NCBI RefSeq assembly: GCF_030253575.1
Contig: NC_080558.1
Location: forward strand, 5,218,001-5,282,000
Direction: 5' to 3'
From: Rhododendron vialii
Lineage: Eukaryota > Streptophyta > Magnoliopsida > Ericales > Ericaceae
Length of the DNA: 64,000 nucleotides
Positions 20,236 to 34,131 of the stretch are shown in pieces. A program made the translations under genes and the position numbers. The notes beneath the pieces were generated by a model, which was given only the letters and a program-made list of their open reading frames with translations, was not told where the DNA came from and did no database searches. The stretch's first letter is position 1. Each line of letters begins with the position of its first letter.

Positions 20236-23200
20236 ATGCCGGATATTGACGGCCTTGTGAATGAGTTTGTCTCAAAGCTTGAAAACCGGTAAGCAAATTT
20301 GTGGGTATTAATTTTACCCAAAAAAAGTTTGTGGGTATTATTGTCCCCAAAAGTGAAGTTGACTTTGGGCTTGAATTCTGATTTGTTTAATCGGTTTCGT
20401 TCACATTATGGTATATTGTAATCTTGTGATGGCAGTAAGGTAGAGGGATCGCATGCCACTGCTCGCTCAACCGCAGAGTTGCTTCGATCGTTGATTTCGC
20501 AGCAGAGGTTGCCGTCTACAAACCAGGCTGAAGCACTCATTGAGGCTGTAAAGGTTGTAGGAGAGAAGTTGACTGCCGCGAACCCTGTGGGTATGCATTC
20601 CAATGGAAGCTGTGACATTTTTATTCTATGATGATTAGTTGTCTGTGACAAGATTTTGGGTTGTTTGAACTTTGAAGAATCTTAGTGGAAGTTTTTTTGA
20701 AGGCTGTAATCTGGACATTGTGCACTAATGCAAAATATCTATTTGTGGGTATGCTAACCTTATCGCATGAATTGAATTGGAAAAGTACAAAGATAGTATC
20801 CTATGTTACATGGACTCTTGTAAATTTAAGGATGTGTAATATACGCGGGCAATCGGACACTGACTCAAAAATTTGTAAATACTATGTAGTCATATACCTA
20901 TGCATGGAACTCCAGCAGTATCCAATGAAATGGTTTTCGACACATTGTCAACACCATTTTATCCTTGAACTGAAAGAATTTTACCGAGATAGGTGAGTAG
21001 TTTACCGTATTGGGCAAAGTCCATTTTGCGTGTCCTGAGAACTACAATTGCAGGAATCCCAACACTTACACTCATAGCTGCACCTGACGCTCATACCAAA
21101 GTCTATGTAAAATAGAAAACACCTACATCTTGCACCTGTTTAGTATGCATCTAATATCTTTAGTACGTATTTCAAAGTGCTTCCATGAGAAGAAGCTGCT
21201 AGAAATATATGTGGTGGCAGCAGTGGGAGCCTTTTGTGCTTAGCTAGAGGACTTCGTTTACTTGTGGATCAGTGCCTACACAACGTCTATCTTTTGGAAA
21301 ACTAAAGGAAACGAAAATCCAATGCAGGGGGAGTGTGAATTATTTGTTGAAGCATTTGATATTCAGATTATTGTTTTCATTTATCTTGTGCTTCACTGGA
21401 ATGCTTCATTCCCTCTAGCTCTATTTATGGAAATATCCATCTATGTTTTTCTGTAATTTATGTTGTGATGTAATTAAATATTGACAATAATAAAAAGCCC
21501 GCTGTTTGAAACAACAAGTCCGAAGTTGTGAGTTGAACTCTCTAAATGTACTTCTTTACATATAAAAAAGTGGTCAATCTAAAACTTAATCTCCCGACCT
21601 CATACTCATTCTCTTGTCACTAAACCAATTATGGTATGGCTTGTTGGTGTTCACAAACACTGATTTTCATGAAGACTTGAACTCTTGCTTATCGCCCCTC
21701 TAACCTTTTACCATACGTAATACCTTTTCTATTTTTTTGGTGGAAGCATACGTAATACCTTAAGGATATGTGTCTGTGCATGCAGCTGTATATTTATGAA
21801 TGAATAGATGTTAGAAGTATAAATTTATGGATTATATCATCCTGAGATATGAGATTATGTGACTGTACGTTATGAACGGGAAGGCTCAATGCTCTATAGC
21901 TGTTTCCTATTGAATGTTTTGATAATCACAAAACCGTATTGATGGAACAGAGCTAGCTGTTGGAAATATTGTGAAGCGTGTACTGCATATTATACGGGAG
22001 GAGGATCTTTCGGCTGTGACAAGCGATGTTGGCGGGTTATACTTATCAGCTGAAACTGATGACGAAGATATAGCTGAGTGCGATTATGACCATGTTGCTT
22101 CTGCTGCTGCTGTTGCTTGTAGGAGAATTCTGCATCGACCTTCATTGCATACTCTTCTAGAGAACATGGGTGGTGATTCTGAAGCAAAAGGCAAATTTTT
22201 TATTTTATTTTGTTACTCGTATTAGTAAAATCCTCGTAAAGTATCTATGGATTGATGCTGAAAACAGTATATAGGTTGTATTCATCAATTATTTCAATTT
22301 ATGCTTTATAACAGCGGATAGAAATTTGAGCAGCCGAAAATTAAAGCATAACATCATCGAGGCAGTTAATGAACTAATTGGAGAGATTGATGCTTGCCAC
22401 GAACAAATTGCTGAGCAAGCAGTGGAGTATATTCATCACAAGTACTGTTTCTATACTAGGATAAGTCTATGTGGTGGTATTTACATTCAGAGTTTGCATG
22501 CGAAAAATTTATTTAGTTCAGATACTTCGTCTTTACATTCCTTACCTATTCTTGGTGCTTTCAGTCAGGTGATATTAACTTTAGGCCGTTCCAGAACTGT
22601 GTTGGAATTCCTAAATGCTGCGAAGGACAAAAAACGATCATTTCGTGTTTTCATCGCTGAGGGTGCGCCAAGGTTTGTACATATTTTTACAATGTCAAGA
22701 GATAGAGAAAGCAGCTTTTTCGTTGGATTTATCTTCTACCCCTTTTATCATTTTTTTCACTGATACCGCCTTTGATCAGGTACCAGGGACATGTCCTTGC
22801 GAAAGAGTTGGCCAAAAGAGGTGTGCAGAGTACTGTTATTACTGATTCTGCAGTGTTTGCCATGATTTCTCGAGTAAACATGGTAATTATGAAATTTGGC
22901 CGCTTTTTCACTTCCATTGGCGATGTGGATCACTTTATGATGTATAATTGGGAATTCACGTGAAGGTTATAGTTGGTGTCCATGTGGTGATGGCCAATGG
23001 TGGGATCATAGCACCTGTTGGGTTGAGGATGGTTGCACTTGCTGCTCGCACTCATGCTATCCCGTTTGCTGTTGTAGCTGGTATGCACAAGGTATGTGTC
23101 AGCACTCAGCACCTCAGTTATAGAATTCCTGAGTTTCGTACAGGTACACCAAGCAGTTGATCCTAAGCTGTCGTACGATTTGGTTCGATTCACCAAACAA

Positions 23201-24222
23201 CCAGTCACTCTAACTGCATGTTTCACTTGCACAAGTAACATTTGAAGTCATCAAGTGAGATGTCTGAAAGTATGTTGATTTGGGTATTGTTAGCCCTTAG
23301 AGATGAGTATTAGGATTGCATGAATGGTAACAAATGAAGAATTATCATTCATGCCCGCTTGATGAAGATCGAAGAATGAAAAACTTTTTTTTTTTTTCCC
23401 AGTTATTGTCTCAATCAAATCGTGTAAAAGTTTGCTTTTATGGCGTGCTATTGGAAACGTAGGGTTTTGCTGCTTAATACGTTCCGGTATTCCCTTTTTG
23501 GCATAAGTTAGTCATGATTCTGAGGATATTTACTTGGCAATACAGTTATATCTTATAGTTAGCCTGTTTGTGACAGTTGTGTCCCTCATACCCACACAAT
23601 CCAGAGGTCTTGCTAAATGACATGAGATGCCCATCTGAATTGATCGAGTTTGGCGAATTTTCCAACTGCATGGATTTTGGAATTGGCAGTGGTTCTCCTC
23701 TTGTTCATGTTGTCAATCCTGCATTTGATTATGTGCCTCCGGAGCTTGTTAGCCTGTTCATCACTGACATGTAAGGCTGCCTTCTCCATGAATTTTTCAG
23801 ATGCATCATATAGCTATACCCATAATTTTCAATCATATAAACCTTTTGAACAAGTTAAAGATCTCTTTCAACATATAATTTGCTGCATCATAGTCTTTCA
23901 GCTCAACTTTCTGCTTATTTATTCCTGTGGTTTTTGAAACTGAAAACATTGCCATTTAACATATAGCATTACGCATCAAATTCAGTTGATATAATCAAGC
24001 TTCAACTTCGTATATCTACAATGTTTTGGGAGCTTACCAACTGCTTGATTAATATTCGTCGTTCTTTTCGTCGTCTACTTCATTTGCAGAGGAGGACATG
24101 GCCCATCCTATATGTACCGACTCATTGCTGATTATTACTCTGCCGATGATTTGGTTCACCAACAGAAGCCCAGCTTACCAACGGTGAACAGTTTTTTACC
24201 ACATTCTGACCTACTTGGTTAA
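20236..24222 (+). CDS. EIF2B2: Translation initiation factor eIF2B subunit beta, 412 aa, nine exons
   Basis: This is the regulatory beta subunit of the cytosolic GDP/GTP exchange factor for eIF2. Exons by splice signals and phase: 20236-20288, 20436-20590, 21951-22190, 22315-22441, 22565-22672, 22780-22882, 22966-23091, 23577-23770, 24090-24222 (1239 nt). Start MPDIDGLVNEFVSKLENR, then SLISQQRLP and ANPVELAVGNIVKRVLHIIR. The eIF2B alpha/beta/delta (isomerase-like) domain follows, with LTLGRSRTVLEFL, FRVFIAEGAPRYQGH, VITDSAVFAMISRVNM, VMANGGIIAPVG and FDYVPPELVSLFITD. The end is IADYYSADDLVHQQ to HSDLLG. Length is normal for the family. Intron 3 (22191-22314) appears to use a GC donor. AATAAA at 24374-24379 may end the transcript. 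It converges on the U2AF-like gene. Confidence 0.93.
22191..22192 (+). other. Non-canonical GC splice donor in eIF2B beta
   Basis: Exon 3 ends GAAGCAAAAG and the intron begins GCAAAT; the acceptor is ttataacag before 22315. Joining here gives EAKADRNLSSRKLKHN in frame, as expected from homologs. Reading through the intron hits a stop after about a dozen codons (near 22225). The sequence around the site fits the strong consensus typical of GC donors, and no GT nearby keeps the phase. Confidence 0.75.
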
Positions 24223-25176
24223 GTAATTCTTTTGGGTTAATTTACAGATTTGGAAAGGATACTTAGTGTAGGCAGTAGCACAGAAATCTGCCAGCAAGTG
24301 AATGGATGTTTTACTGTAAGAGAACAGAATGGAAAATGATAGTTTTCCTTTCTGTGGATTATTTCCAGAAAGAAATAAAATCAAGGTAAATCAAGTTTCT
24401 TTTTTTTTTTCCGCACTTTCCTCTATCTTCCTATCTGTTTCTCTGGGTCATTTTTATTTTGTTTAATCTTTCGGTTCACAATCTTGAATCATGTCAAAGG
24501 CGAAATCCTACCTGCTTAATAGCCTTTAAACGAAAAAGGCAGTCACCAGTGATCGCTGATCAACTTCCGGTGCTCATTCTTTTACACAATATAGTGAATC
24601 ATTGGCTCATTCTTTTACGCAATAGTGATCATTGACATCCGAGTAGCTTAATGGCACATCTAAACAGAATTGTTTGGTGGCAGGGTTAACGCGTAAATAG
24701 GAGGCCATTTGCATACATAGCTCCTAATGACCAACCCAAAATTGCTAACAATACGACGGGCACCATAAACGCAGTGTCTAAGCTGATTACAAAACTGAAT
24801 TTACAAAAAGCAGCTTTTGATTGAAGAGAGTACTGATGTTACACTGACTTCGGTAAAATTCCCTCAGTTCTGTGGAAACTACATGAAGAAGCAAGACATT
24901 TCAATCTAATTTTGGCATCAAACGAGGCTTCGTTCTAATAACAGCCTCAATTCTTCGTATGGGCAACTGTCGAACTGCCACATGATCTCAATATGCTAAG
25001 TTCAACAATAAATATTAGTACAATTTAGAAAAATAGAGGGAGCCTGTCTCAAACTCTGCTCCATCCATTAGTTGCCCAGAACTCATGGTAAGATCACACA
25101 AAAAATGGTAGGCATTTTTCCATCGCCTGCATGAAATTAAGCCGCTGAACCGCAACTAAGTCAATCTCCAACAAGT
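24223..25176. other. Convergent 3' flanks, no gene
   Basis: 3' regions of eIF2B beta (+) and the U2AF-like gene (-) meet here. Nothing else recognised. Confidence 0.5.
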
Positions 25177-25985
25177 TTATTTCGGAAACCTTGACTTGTA
25201 CATTTCGTAATCAACATACCCCACTGCCACACTCCGGTTATTGAAAACCCGTCCGTGCAAACAATGTGCTGCCATAGAAGCAGCTTCTGTTCTTTTATAC
25301 TCCACTAGAACACAACCAGGTTCAAATACATCTTCAAGACCAAAAACACACACTCCATTTTCACCTTTCTCGGCAGCATCCGTATCCATTCTCTCATTCA
25401 AATCCATTTCAGCTAAAGATTCCTGCAGATGTCCATTGGCTTCCACTGATTCCAACTTGTCTCTATCAGCTGATTCATTTTCCACATCGGCAACCTTAGC
25501 ATCTGTTGTCTGAATAGTATCATCAACCTTATTATCACAGCATTCCATTCGATCCTTCGATTCAAGATCCACTTGATCCTTCAATTCAAGATCCACTTGA
25601 TCCTTTGATTCAAGATCCAATTTACCATCAATTTGAGATGGATTGCACAGTTCATCTTCCAATATGTCATCTTGGAGTTTTTCAACACAAATGCCTCCGC
25701 CCTCTACAGCTTTGTCAACTTCTTCAGCTTCTTTGCCATTGTTTTGAGGTTCTGATCTGCTGATTTCTTCTGACTCAAAATCTGTATGTTCTCCTGAAGT
25801 TTCTGCTGTCGTGTCCTTGTCCTTACCATTCAAGTCTTCCCCGCCGTTTGAGGAACTAGGGTTTTCACAGACTTCTTGTGTTTCCCGGTTCGTTTTGAAG
25901 TCACTACATTTGACAATATCAACAGATTTAACAGCGCCAAACCTGCAGAGAGGATGGGGCAGATCTTCAAGTTGTAACAACCAGG

Positions 25986-26016
<31 letters not shown>

Positions 26017-29000
26017 GAGAGAGAGAGAGATTAGGTTAAAGAAATTAAGTGTTTGCTGTGGACCTGGCACACTCTAACCGTGTGTCTTCCAATATTTCCT
26101 CCAGCTCTGCTTCAGACAGCAACGAGAGGCTATCTGGATCCAACTGAATCATTCATTGGAAAAAATGTTAAAACAGAAAGGGTAAAACATTGCACAATTA
26201 AAAACAAGACGCAAAATATGACAGATAAATAATAATAATCTTTCAGAATACCAGATTCTTAAGCTTCAGGACTTGTGTGGGCTTCTCGAGAAGGGGTTTC
26301 ACATGCTCAGGGATACCATAGAAAGGTGAATTCCCAATATTTTCCTAAAATTAAGTACAGCATTTGCTTCAATTCTCCTATTAGGAGGAAAACAACTGGG
26401 AATTGTCCAAATAGTAATTCGAAATAGGAAAAGGGAAGTGATTGCATACAACTGATGAGGCAGCATCTGGGGTAGCTAGAACAGCAGTTAACAGTTGTCC
26501 TCCTAATCTCATTCCATTCAGACCCGCACATGCCTTGAGAGTAACTGATTGGTCAACATACTGAAATAAACCCAACGAAATTAGAAGATGAGCAATCAAT
26601 AAGAGATCCAAGAAAAGAGTAGTATTGAACCTCCATCCGACCGTAGAAGACTATGGACAGTTTATCAGTTAATATAACAAGCAGAAATAGGTGCATATGG
26701 AATAAATATCAGAGTGCAATAAAAAAGAGAATCTCATTTAAATAAAATCAACAGACAAGAAGGGAGGGAAATTCCCATGTACTAGTTTTTCAAACAGTCC
26801 AAACGTATAAATGATCACATCATCTAAGAAGGTTTTACGATGATAACATGAATGCAAACCAGACTTTTTCAAATTCAGATTTACATATACTTTTACTGGT
26901 GATGAGATATTTATTTGTATACTTTTCTCATCGAGACAGATTTCAGGTTTACATATAAGAGATATAACTTATTCCACCATTAAACCATATAGCTTGGGAA
27001 CAAAACATGGACGAAACTTCAGAAAGAAAATGGAATATGAACCACTGTCACTAAGTTGAGATCAAATCCCAGATCTAAGTGAATAGAGATTGAGCTTCAC
27101 TTTGTATGGCATCATCTACTAAAAAAAGCCTAGCATTGACAAGCGATGGGTTAAAGACACGGGCGGGTGCATTTGATTAAAGACTTCTAGTTCTAGTCAT
27201 CAAGATTTTAACCACACAAGAATTCTGGAGTGGATAGGTTGAAAGTTTTACTACGCAGTATTCCTATCCACTATTGTATATTCCCTTCCCCTACGAGTCT
27301 ACGACTTACATTCCTTCCCCCATTTGTGGATGACAACACTAAATAACAAAAACAATATATCCAAAGAAAAATTCACTAATGTTGAAGGTACAGATCAAAA
27401 AAAAAAAAAAAACTATTGCCATTTATAATTTGATAATAGGCTTTCTTGACTCCTCAAACCCAAATAGACTTGTTTGTTAGTCAAGGAGTCTACAAGGGAT
27501 TAGCCTCATCACGAAGAAATTATGGTAAACAATAATAGAACAAAAAACACAAGATCCAATACCTCAAGGAATGCACATGGCTCATTATGATCCGCATTAA
27601 CCTCCAAACGATATGCCTTCAAAATTCCGAAGGCACTAACTATCTCCTTAAGCTGGAAAACAGCACACAAACTCATGTCACCAAACGTGTGGATGATAAT
27701 TGAAAAAGGAGAATTAGAAGCAAGGTTGGATCATGTTACCATTTCAGGTGACATAGCCTTTGAAATCCCACCAATGAAGATCTGGAGCAATGCATTTAGC
27801 AATTCTTTCAAAAGAGATAAAACAATATAAAACATCCAGCACATAAATTATGAAAAGAAGCGTAATAGCCCCATGACCCAAGCAGTACCAACCCTCATAA
27901 CAAGGTAAAAACAATCGTATCTTGCTTCCAATCCCCATTAAATTTACACACCAACAATTCAAGGTAAGTGAACTAACAGAGAATACATGGAATCCAAGAT
28001 GGGCGACTAAGTGCTAGGGCGAGTTCATTGCATTGTCATCTAAGCAAGTAACTTATTGAATGCTTGTGTGCTGGAATCCAAAGAAATAAATTAAAAAATT
28101 AGCCTTCGAAGAATATTCCAATGTGACTACCAGTTTTGTCACAATGCCACGTACACTGAACTCTGTATCAGCGGTGAAGAACAGGTTCTTGAATTTCCTA
28201 GAGATTAGAAAGGATAACTTCATGCCAACCAGTTTGACTCATATTCTGGATGACCAAATGGACAAAGTGTATAAGGGGAAAAAAAAAAAGTATTAACAAG
28301 TCTTGATATCTTATCAACTACAAAAAGTTGGAAATTAAAACACGCTTGAAACAGAGTGCGTGGATGGAAAATCTCAAACTGCTGCTCCAAAATCACCTTG
28401 AAAGATACTATGCTATAGTCGAACATGATACAAATGCTGATATGACAAACGTGAAGAAGTCTACCAAAATAGTTTCAAGTTAAAGATCAAAAGGCTTCAA
28501 CACGTGTCGTTTTTAGCAATAGTATGACTTTTCAAAAGACAACTTCGTTCCATAGAATTGACATGAGTGGAAACCAAGTCCACATAGGACATCTACCCGA
28601 AACAGCAATTAAAACTCACTCTTTAAGCGCAATAATCAGACTACTTAAAATAGCATAGGCGACAAGTCGAAACATTGTATCTAATTCACTCTTATACACA
28701 GAAACTGAAATCATGACAGAGAGACCAAGCAACAAACGGTAAAACTTCAGTACAATATTTTAGAAGAGAAGATAATTGCTGAGTACTTTTCAAGCAGATG
28801 ATTACACAGTGTCGGATGGTTATGGGGAATCGGTGTGGCATGTGCTTGAGAGATGAAGAGTCAGTCGCACATTCGTTTATTCATTGTCTGGTCGCCAAGG
28901 AGCTTTGGAACGCGGTTCTTGTGTCGTGGGGTATGTTGTGGGTTTTTCGTGCGATGGTGGTGGAGCTTCAAGAGTGGTATGTGGTTAGAGTGGGTAGAAG

Positions 29001-32000
29001 AAGACGGAAGCTTTGGATTAAGATCCCACTGTGCTTGATGTGGTCAATTTGGAGAGAGAGGAATCGTACATATTTTGAAGGGGCCACCATTCAAAACTAA
29101 GGGTCTTTTGATTCCAACTATGGGAGTCGAGGGAGTGTCACCATACTTTGAGTCAATTCTTTGATATGTTATATATTTTTGGAGTTTAGACGAGAGTATA
29201 GGTCCTTTTTACCTTTTCTTTCATTTTTCCTCGCTTGTAGCCTTTCCAATAGAACTTTACTACTTACAAAAAAAAGTTCCAAGTAGATGATTACAGCAAA
29301 TCTGGAAGTGATTTCCTTTCATACCTTGTGTGATGAATCCCTTACTGTATCACTGATTGCATCCACGGATTTGTCAGGACCACCAGTCTGCATGAAAATA
29401 GCAACTGTCTGAAAACCTGCTACATGAATAGTAACCACAATATACCTCAGAAACAGCAATGCATAAAATAAAACACAGCTTTAACCAAAGTTAGCCTATA
29501 CGTAGAACTCGAGAAAAAAGAGTTGAAGCTAGAATTGAGAGGGTTATAAGAGGACTCCCGGACGAACGACAATAAACATAAAACCACTACACATTTAATC
29601 TCAATCACGAAGTTTCCATGACAGCTCCATTGCTATGGCTATGACAAAGAGAGTGATCCACATTAAAGAGGCAATACCATGACATAATCAAGATGCTCAT
29701 TACTCATGCAAGTGTGTCACTGGCAATGCGGCACCCAGTAAAAACACAATAAAATAGTCACCTTATCGGTCCAGCAGAACTGATGTTAAGGCTACACCTT
29801 TCTCCTTGACGATATACCATTTCTAACTAAGAATCAGTTGAGAACTCAAGGATTGACTTTGGTCCAGTCCTTTTTCCCAAAAGGAGCATGACTTGTATCA
29901 AGACCCACTAACCGGCAGAAAGAATCAGCAGTGTAGAATGTATTGTCCCCACTAAACCTCAACAAGTTCACAAACTTAGTTTAACAGTTTTTGGATACAA
30001 TGGAGGTGAACTGATTCGATGGAAATGTCTATCGCTAATCGGTGTCGGTAATTGGGGATTGAGGAAAGAAATGGAACAGTAATGAATCGCTTGGTAGATG
30101 TGTGTTTCTTCCTTCCTTTAAAGAAAGTTAAAAACAGAGAATCTGAACAGCAACCAAATACTTTTGAATGATCAGGGATGATTTCATCAAGATTAGACGG
30201 TATGCAACTCTCCAGAGCCAGTATTAGTCTAAAAAACGTGCATGTGTATGCATCTATGTTGGATTGGCATGCTGCACCAGCTTCTTTCACTTGATTCTTG
30301 TACGCCTTTGCAAGAGTCACTTACACATAATGTATCATACAAGCAATACCTATTACCTAGCAAGCAAAGGGACTTGCACACGAAATCACGATCTGATCTA
30401 AATGTCATATAAGTAGAACTCGTACTCCTTCAAGTTCCCAAAACTTAAGGCTGTAATGCTTATCAGGCAAAGAAAAATGTGCAAGAATCCTATCATCAGA
30501 TCATTTTTTGCGGTGAGAGATTGTTTGTCGGACGGCAATCATGGTTTCAACGTTTGTGTTTCTTCCCCTAATGCCACTATAAACAGATATGTGCCTTTAC
30601 AAATTCACTTTCACATTTAACTATTTCAAAAGATCAACTCATATGCTTCACCACAATAATCAACCATAATGCCGATGTAAAAATAACCATACTCCTAGAT
30701 ACCATTTCAAATAACAGAAACTAAAGTACAAAATGCTCAACGATAAAGTAATTAGATTCTTAGAAGACAAATTTAGATATTGCACAAGGAGAAAATAGGT
30801 TGCAGTTTCACCAATAGTACACCAACGCATACAGACTAATGCAAAACAAAGCAACTAGTTCACACCCAATTTTAATCATCTCGGATTATTTGCTTAAGTG
30901 AAGAATACCACCACCTTCCATTAAACCTAACACTAACGAAGAGAATGAGTAATACCAAAATCAGTAAAAGCATTAGGCAGAAAGAAAAAGAGTTAAACAT
31001 GGCATCATCCTTACAGCTACTTCGACAAAATCTTTTGGGCGCCTGATTTTAAGAATGGAGCCGGAGAAGGACCTTCCATCAAAAGAAAGAGCTGCTGAAG
31101 CATACTCCGGCGTAAGAAATTCCACCAAAGCTTGTCCCTTCTCTTTGTGTATCTGCAGCTAAAAACAATTAGGCATGCTGAATCCCTGTGACTGTGAACA
31201 AATTCAAGACAAAACCAAACAAACACAAAACCTTGTATTACTTATACAAACTTACACTGCAGCTGATACAAGGCTCGGATCCTTGGACGTGGGTAACACC
31301 TGAAGATACCAGGAAATTGTTCAGATATTCCATTACATCTTTCTCAGACACTGAAGCAGGCAAGTTTTCTACAAAAATTCTCCTCATAGGCCGGGTTGCT
31401 TGTGTGAGCTGAATAGAGTCAATGGTGGCATTTGACAAAACCCCAGAAAGGGCCTTCACAGTCTTGGCAGGGTCCGCAACAGATATTTGATTTCTGTTGG
31501 ATGCCACAGTTAGATTTGATGTGTCAACATTAGAAATGACAGAAACAATCAAATTGCTGTCTGATCCCGCAGGTGGGAGATCCCATGTGGCACTTTTTTT
31601 CTCTGGATGAGACCAATGAGGTGGAGAAGGAGTCTTTACTGCAGCTTCTGCTTTTCTCTTCCTTGGGGAATAGCCCCCAAGCTGACTTGTGGATTCACCA
31701 TGTCTTCTGTAGTGGTTATTCGCACCGTTACTGGATATTCTATGCCTGTCATCATCAGATTGCTGTCTTCTAGACTTGTCTTTAGAAGAATGAGAGGGCA
31801 GCTCTCCTTGCTCCGAAGTGTTATACGATTTGCGTTTCTGTGCCCTTGGAGATAGCGAAATAGACCTTCTACCTCTGTCCTTATCATGCTCTCTACTCCT
31901 TGACCGTCTCCTTTTCTGTCTTGATTCTTCCTGATGAATATGTAATAGCTTTCTCTTAGAAGCTTCTGAATCATCCCATTTCCCGGAACTATTTTTTTTC

Positions 32001-32812
32001 ACCACACTCCTTTCTCTAGTTCTCTCATCATCTTCAACTCTGTGCTTGTTTTTGCTTTCTTTTTCAGAGTTTCCTCTACTTCTCTCTTCATATCTGTCCT
32101 TCCGTACCAAATTTCTTGCATGCCTATTTTCAGATTGATTTTCAGAATGACTAATTGGCCGCTCATCATTTTTTCTCCTGCCATGATCCCATCTGTCATC
32201 CTTGCCCCGCTTAGCTTTATCACTAAGTTCTCTGTTCAATGTTGCCCTAGATTTAATCACTCTGTCCCGATTGTCTCTGTCACGATCGTCTTTATACCTA
32301 TCATTCACTAACCTTTCCCCAGTCACAGCAGTGTTGTCTTCTTTCTTTCTTGAACTTACCCTCAGAATATCCTCTGAAGCTTGCTTTTTGGTTTCGGAGT
32401 CATGACTGTCTCTATCTCTTTTATTCACCAACCTGTTCCCATCACGATTGTCTCTCTCTCTTTTATTCACTGCTCTGTCTCCAGTCCTAGTATTGATATC
32501 TTCTCTCTTTCTGGAACTTAAATTTAGAAAATCCTCTGCAGCATGCTTCACAACAGGCAAAACATCATTGCTGTTTCTACTACCTCTGCCAGAACGATCA
32601 GGAACTTTCTCAATTTCCTTAACTGATATATCTTCTGCCTCTCCAATCATGTCTTCAACATCTCCAGACAGTTTCTTATTTTTTCTTCTGAGCATTATCT
32701 CATCAAAACTGAAAGGTCTTGTCCGAGCAGCAGTTCCTTCATCGCGACTTTCCTGATAAACCACACTCTTGAGTCCATGCTTCTCTTTATGCCGACTTGA
32801 TCTGCTGCTCAT
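25177..32812 (-). CDS. U2AF65-like splicing factor with RS-type head and split third RRM, 981 aa
   Basis: A nuclear RNA-binding protein resembling the large subunit of U2AF, which binds the polypyrimidine tract at 3' splice sites. Coding exons (minus strand): 32812-31256, 31158-31015, 29387-29325, 27781-27740, 27652-27563, 26560-26450, 26344-26252, 26143-26064, 25942-25177 (2946 nt, phases close). Residues 1-~470 are rich in Arg, Ser, Asp and Glu, with TARTRPFSFDEIMLRRKNKK near the start. RRM1 starts at about 477 (RRIFVENLPASVSEKDVMEY). RRM2 starts at about 589 (IFIGGISKAMSPEM) and ends in LNGMRLGGQLLTAVLATP. The third, UHM-type RRM begins near 700 (LLSEAELEEILEDTRLECAR) and finishes at the C-terminus (GCVLVEYKRTEAAS, NNRSVAVGYVDYEMYKSRFP). 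About 185 acidic, repetitive residues are inserted between the halves. The exon-1/exon-2 join (31158 or 31152) is the least certain. It differs from canonical plant U2AF65 in length and in this insert. Confidence 0.9.
28807..29279 (+). mobile_element. 5'-truncated LINE in a U2AF-like intron, antisense to the gene
   Basis: It encodes the zinc-binding end of a plant LINE reverse transcriptase (zf-RVT): CGMC, HSFIHC, then IPLCLMWSIWRERNRTYFEG. A 3' untranslated end with a short A run follows (about 29267-29275). Target duplications of 16 bp with one mismatch, caagYagatgattaca, lie at 28791-28806 and 29280-29295. Most of the LINE is missing by 5' truncation. It lies about 30 bp from the donor of the 63-nt exon 29387-29325. 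Confidence 0.85.
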
Positions 32813-32967
32813 CCTGCTAAAATCTACTCAAGTGAAAATTCTGATGTTCCCTTTTAATACTCAAGAAAAAATACCTGAATTCCTTGATTATGCAACAGCA
32901 GATTGAACATCAATGAGCTATAAGCCATCAATCATTACATTAAAAAGGGAGATATCACTTATATTTC

Positions 32968-33280
32968 CTGGTAAGTACCACAACGTAAAACCCATGAAAG
33001 AAGGAATTTTGCAAGCCTTAAAAAATTTCTGCTTTCAGGCTTTCTACATAAGCGAACAATTCTGTGTGCTATGGCATGATAAAATGGTTAATGAGTTACA
33101 CAAATAGGTCATTACACACACCTCACATATGCTTCCTGATAACTACCACAAAGTAAACCCATGGAAGAGCGAGTCTTGCAAACCTAAAAGATTTTCTGCT
33201 TTCAGGCTTCATACATATGCATACACATGATTATGCTATGCCATGATAAAATGGCTAATGGGTTACACAAATAAGTCAAT
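32968..33280. repeat. Two-copy direct duplication in the 5'-UTR intron
   Basis: Blocks around 'aagtaccacaacgtaaaacc', 'ttctgctttcaggctt' and 'gataaaatggttaatg' recur about 170 bp later with small changes ('aactaccacaaagtaaaccc' and so on). Confidence 0.7.
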
Positions 33281-33310
33281 ACCCACACAAAAAGATACAC
33301 ATGATTACCG

Positions 33311-33400
33311 ACGTCAAGCACAACAAACCGATAGAACACCCGACCTGCCACAAGGCACAACAAACCGATAGAACACCCGACCTGCCACAAGGCACAACAT
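33311..33400. repeat. 44-bp tandem duplication in the 5'-UTR intron
   Basis: 'caacaaaccgatagaacacc' plus 'cgacctgccacaaggca' occurs twice in a row without visible change, so the duplication is recent. Confidence 0.85.
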
Positions 33401-34057
33401 CCCGCACAAGCCTTTGGCATCACAACTCACAAAGTGCCCCACGCCATAAGCTCTACTACACAATCTTCTTGCAAAGTGATACCATCAGCCACGTGAAGAA
33501 AACCCATTGGCAACCCAACATGCAAGAGGCAACTTCATGCTAAGAGTACATACCTATTATCTACTCATAATAATATTACTATAAAGGGAACACCTCTCTT
33601 GGTGTGAACCGCTGTTACGAGACCTTTGATTTCCTAAACAAGCCCTTCAACTAGCCCAAAAAAATGCCAAGAATAGAAGGGGGGGAAAAAAAAAAAACTG
33701 TCACCCGAATCTTCTTCTCCCCTCTCTTAGACTCCCACATCTCAGATTTCTTTACGGATGAATCTCAAATGAAAACTTTTCACTTTTTCTCTTCTACATA
33801 ATACGATTTGCACACGCATAGTGTCTGCCCAGGTATCTAGTGTATGTATATGTAGAGAGACAACTATGTAAATGCATCTATTGGACCATTACTGGAAACC
33901 TAACCTAAAGGAACTAAGAATGTCAGGGGCGGTCCTAGGGGGTGCAAGGGGTGACCCAGGCCCCTGCACAACTCCAAATATTCTCGTGTAATATACTAAT
34001 TTCCAGGTTAATTAAGAAAAATTCTATGGAATTGGCCCTTGCAAGTCCCTTGAGTTT

Positions 34058-34060
<3 letters not shown>

Positions 34061-34131
<71 letters not shown>

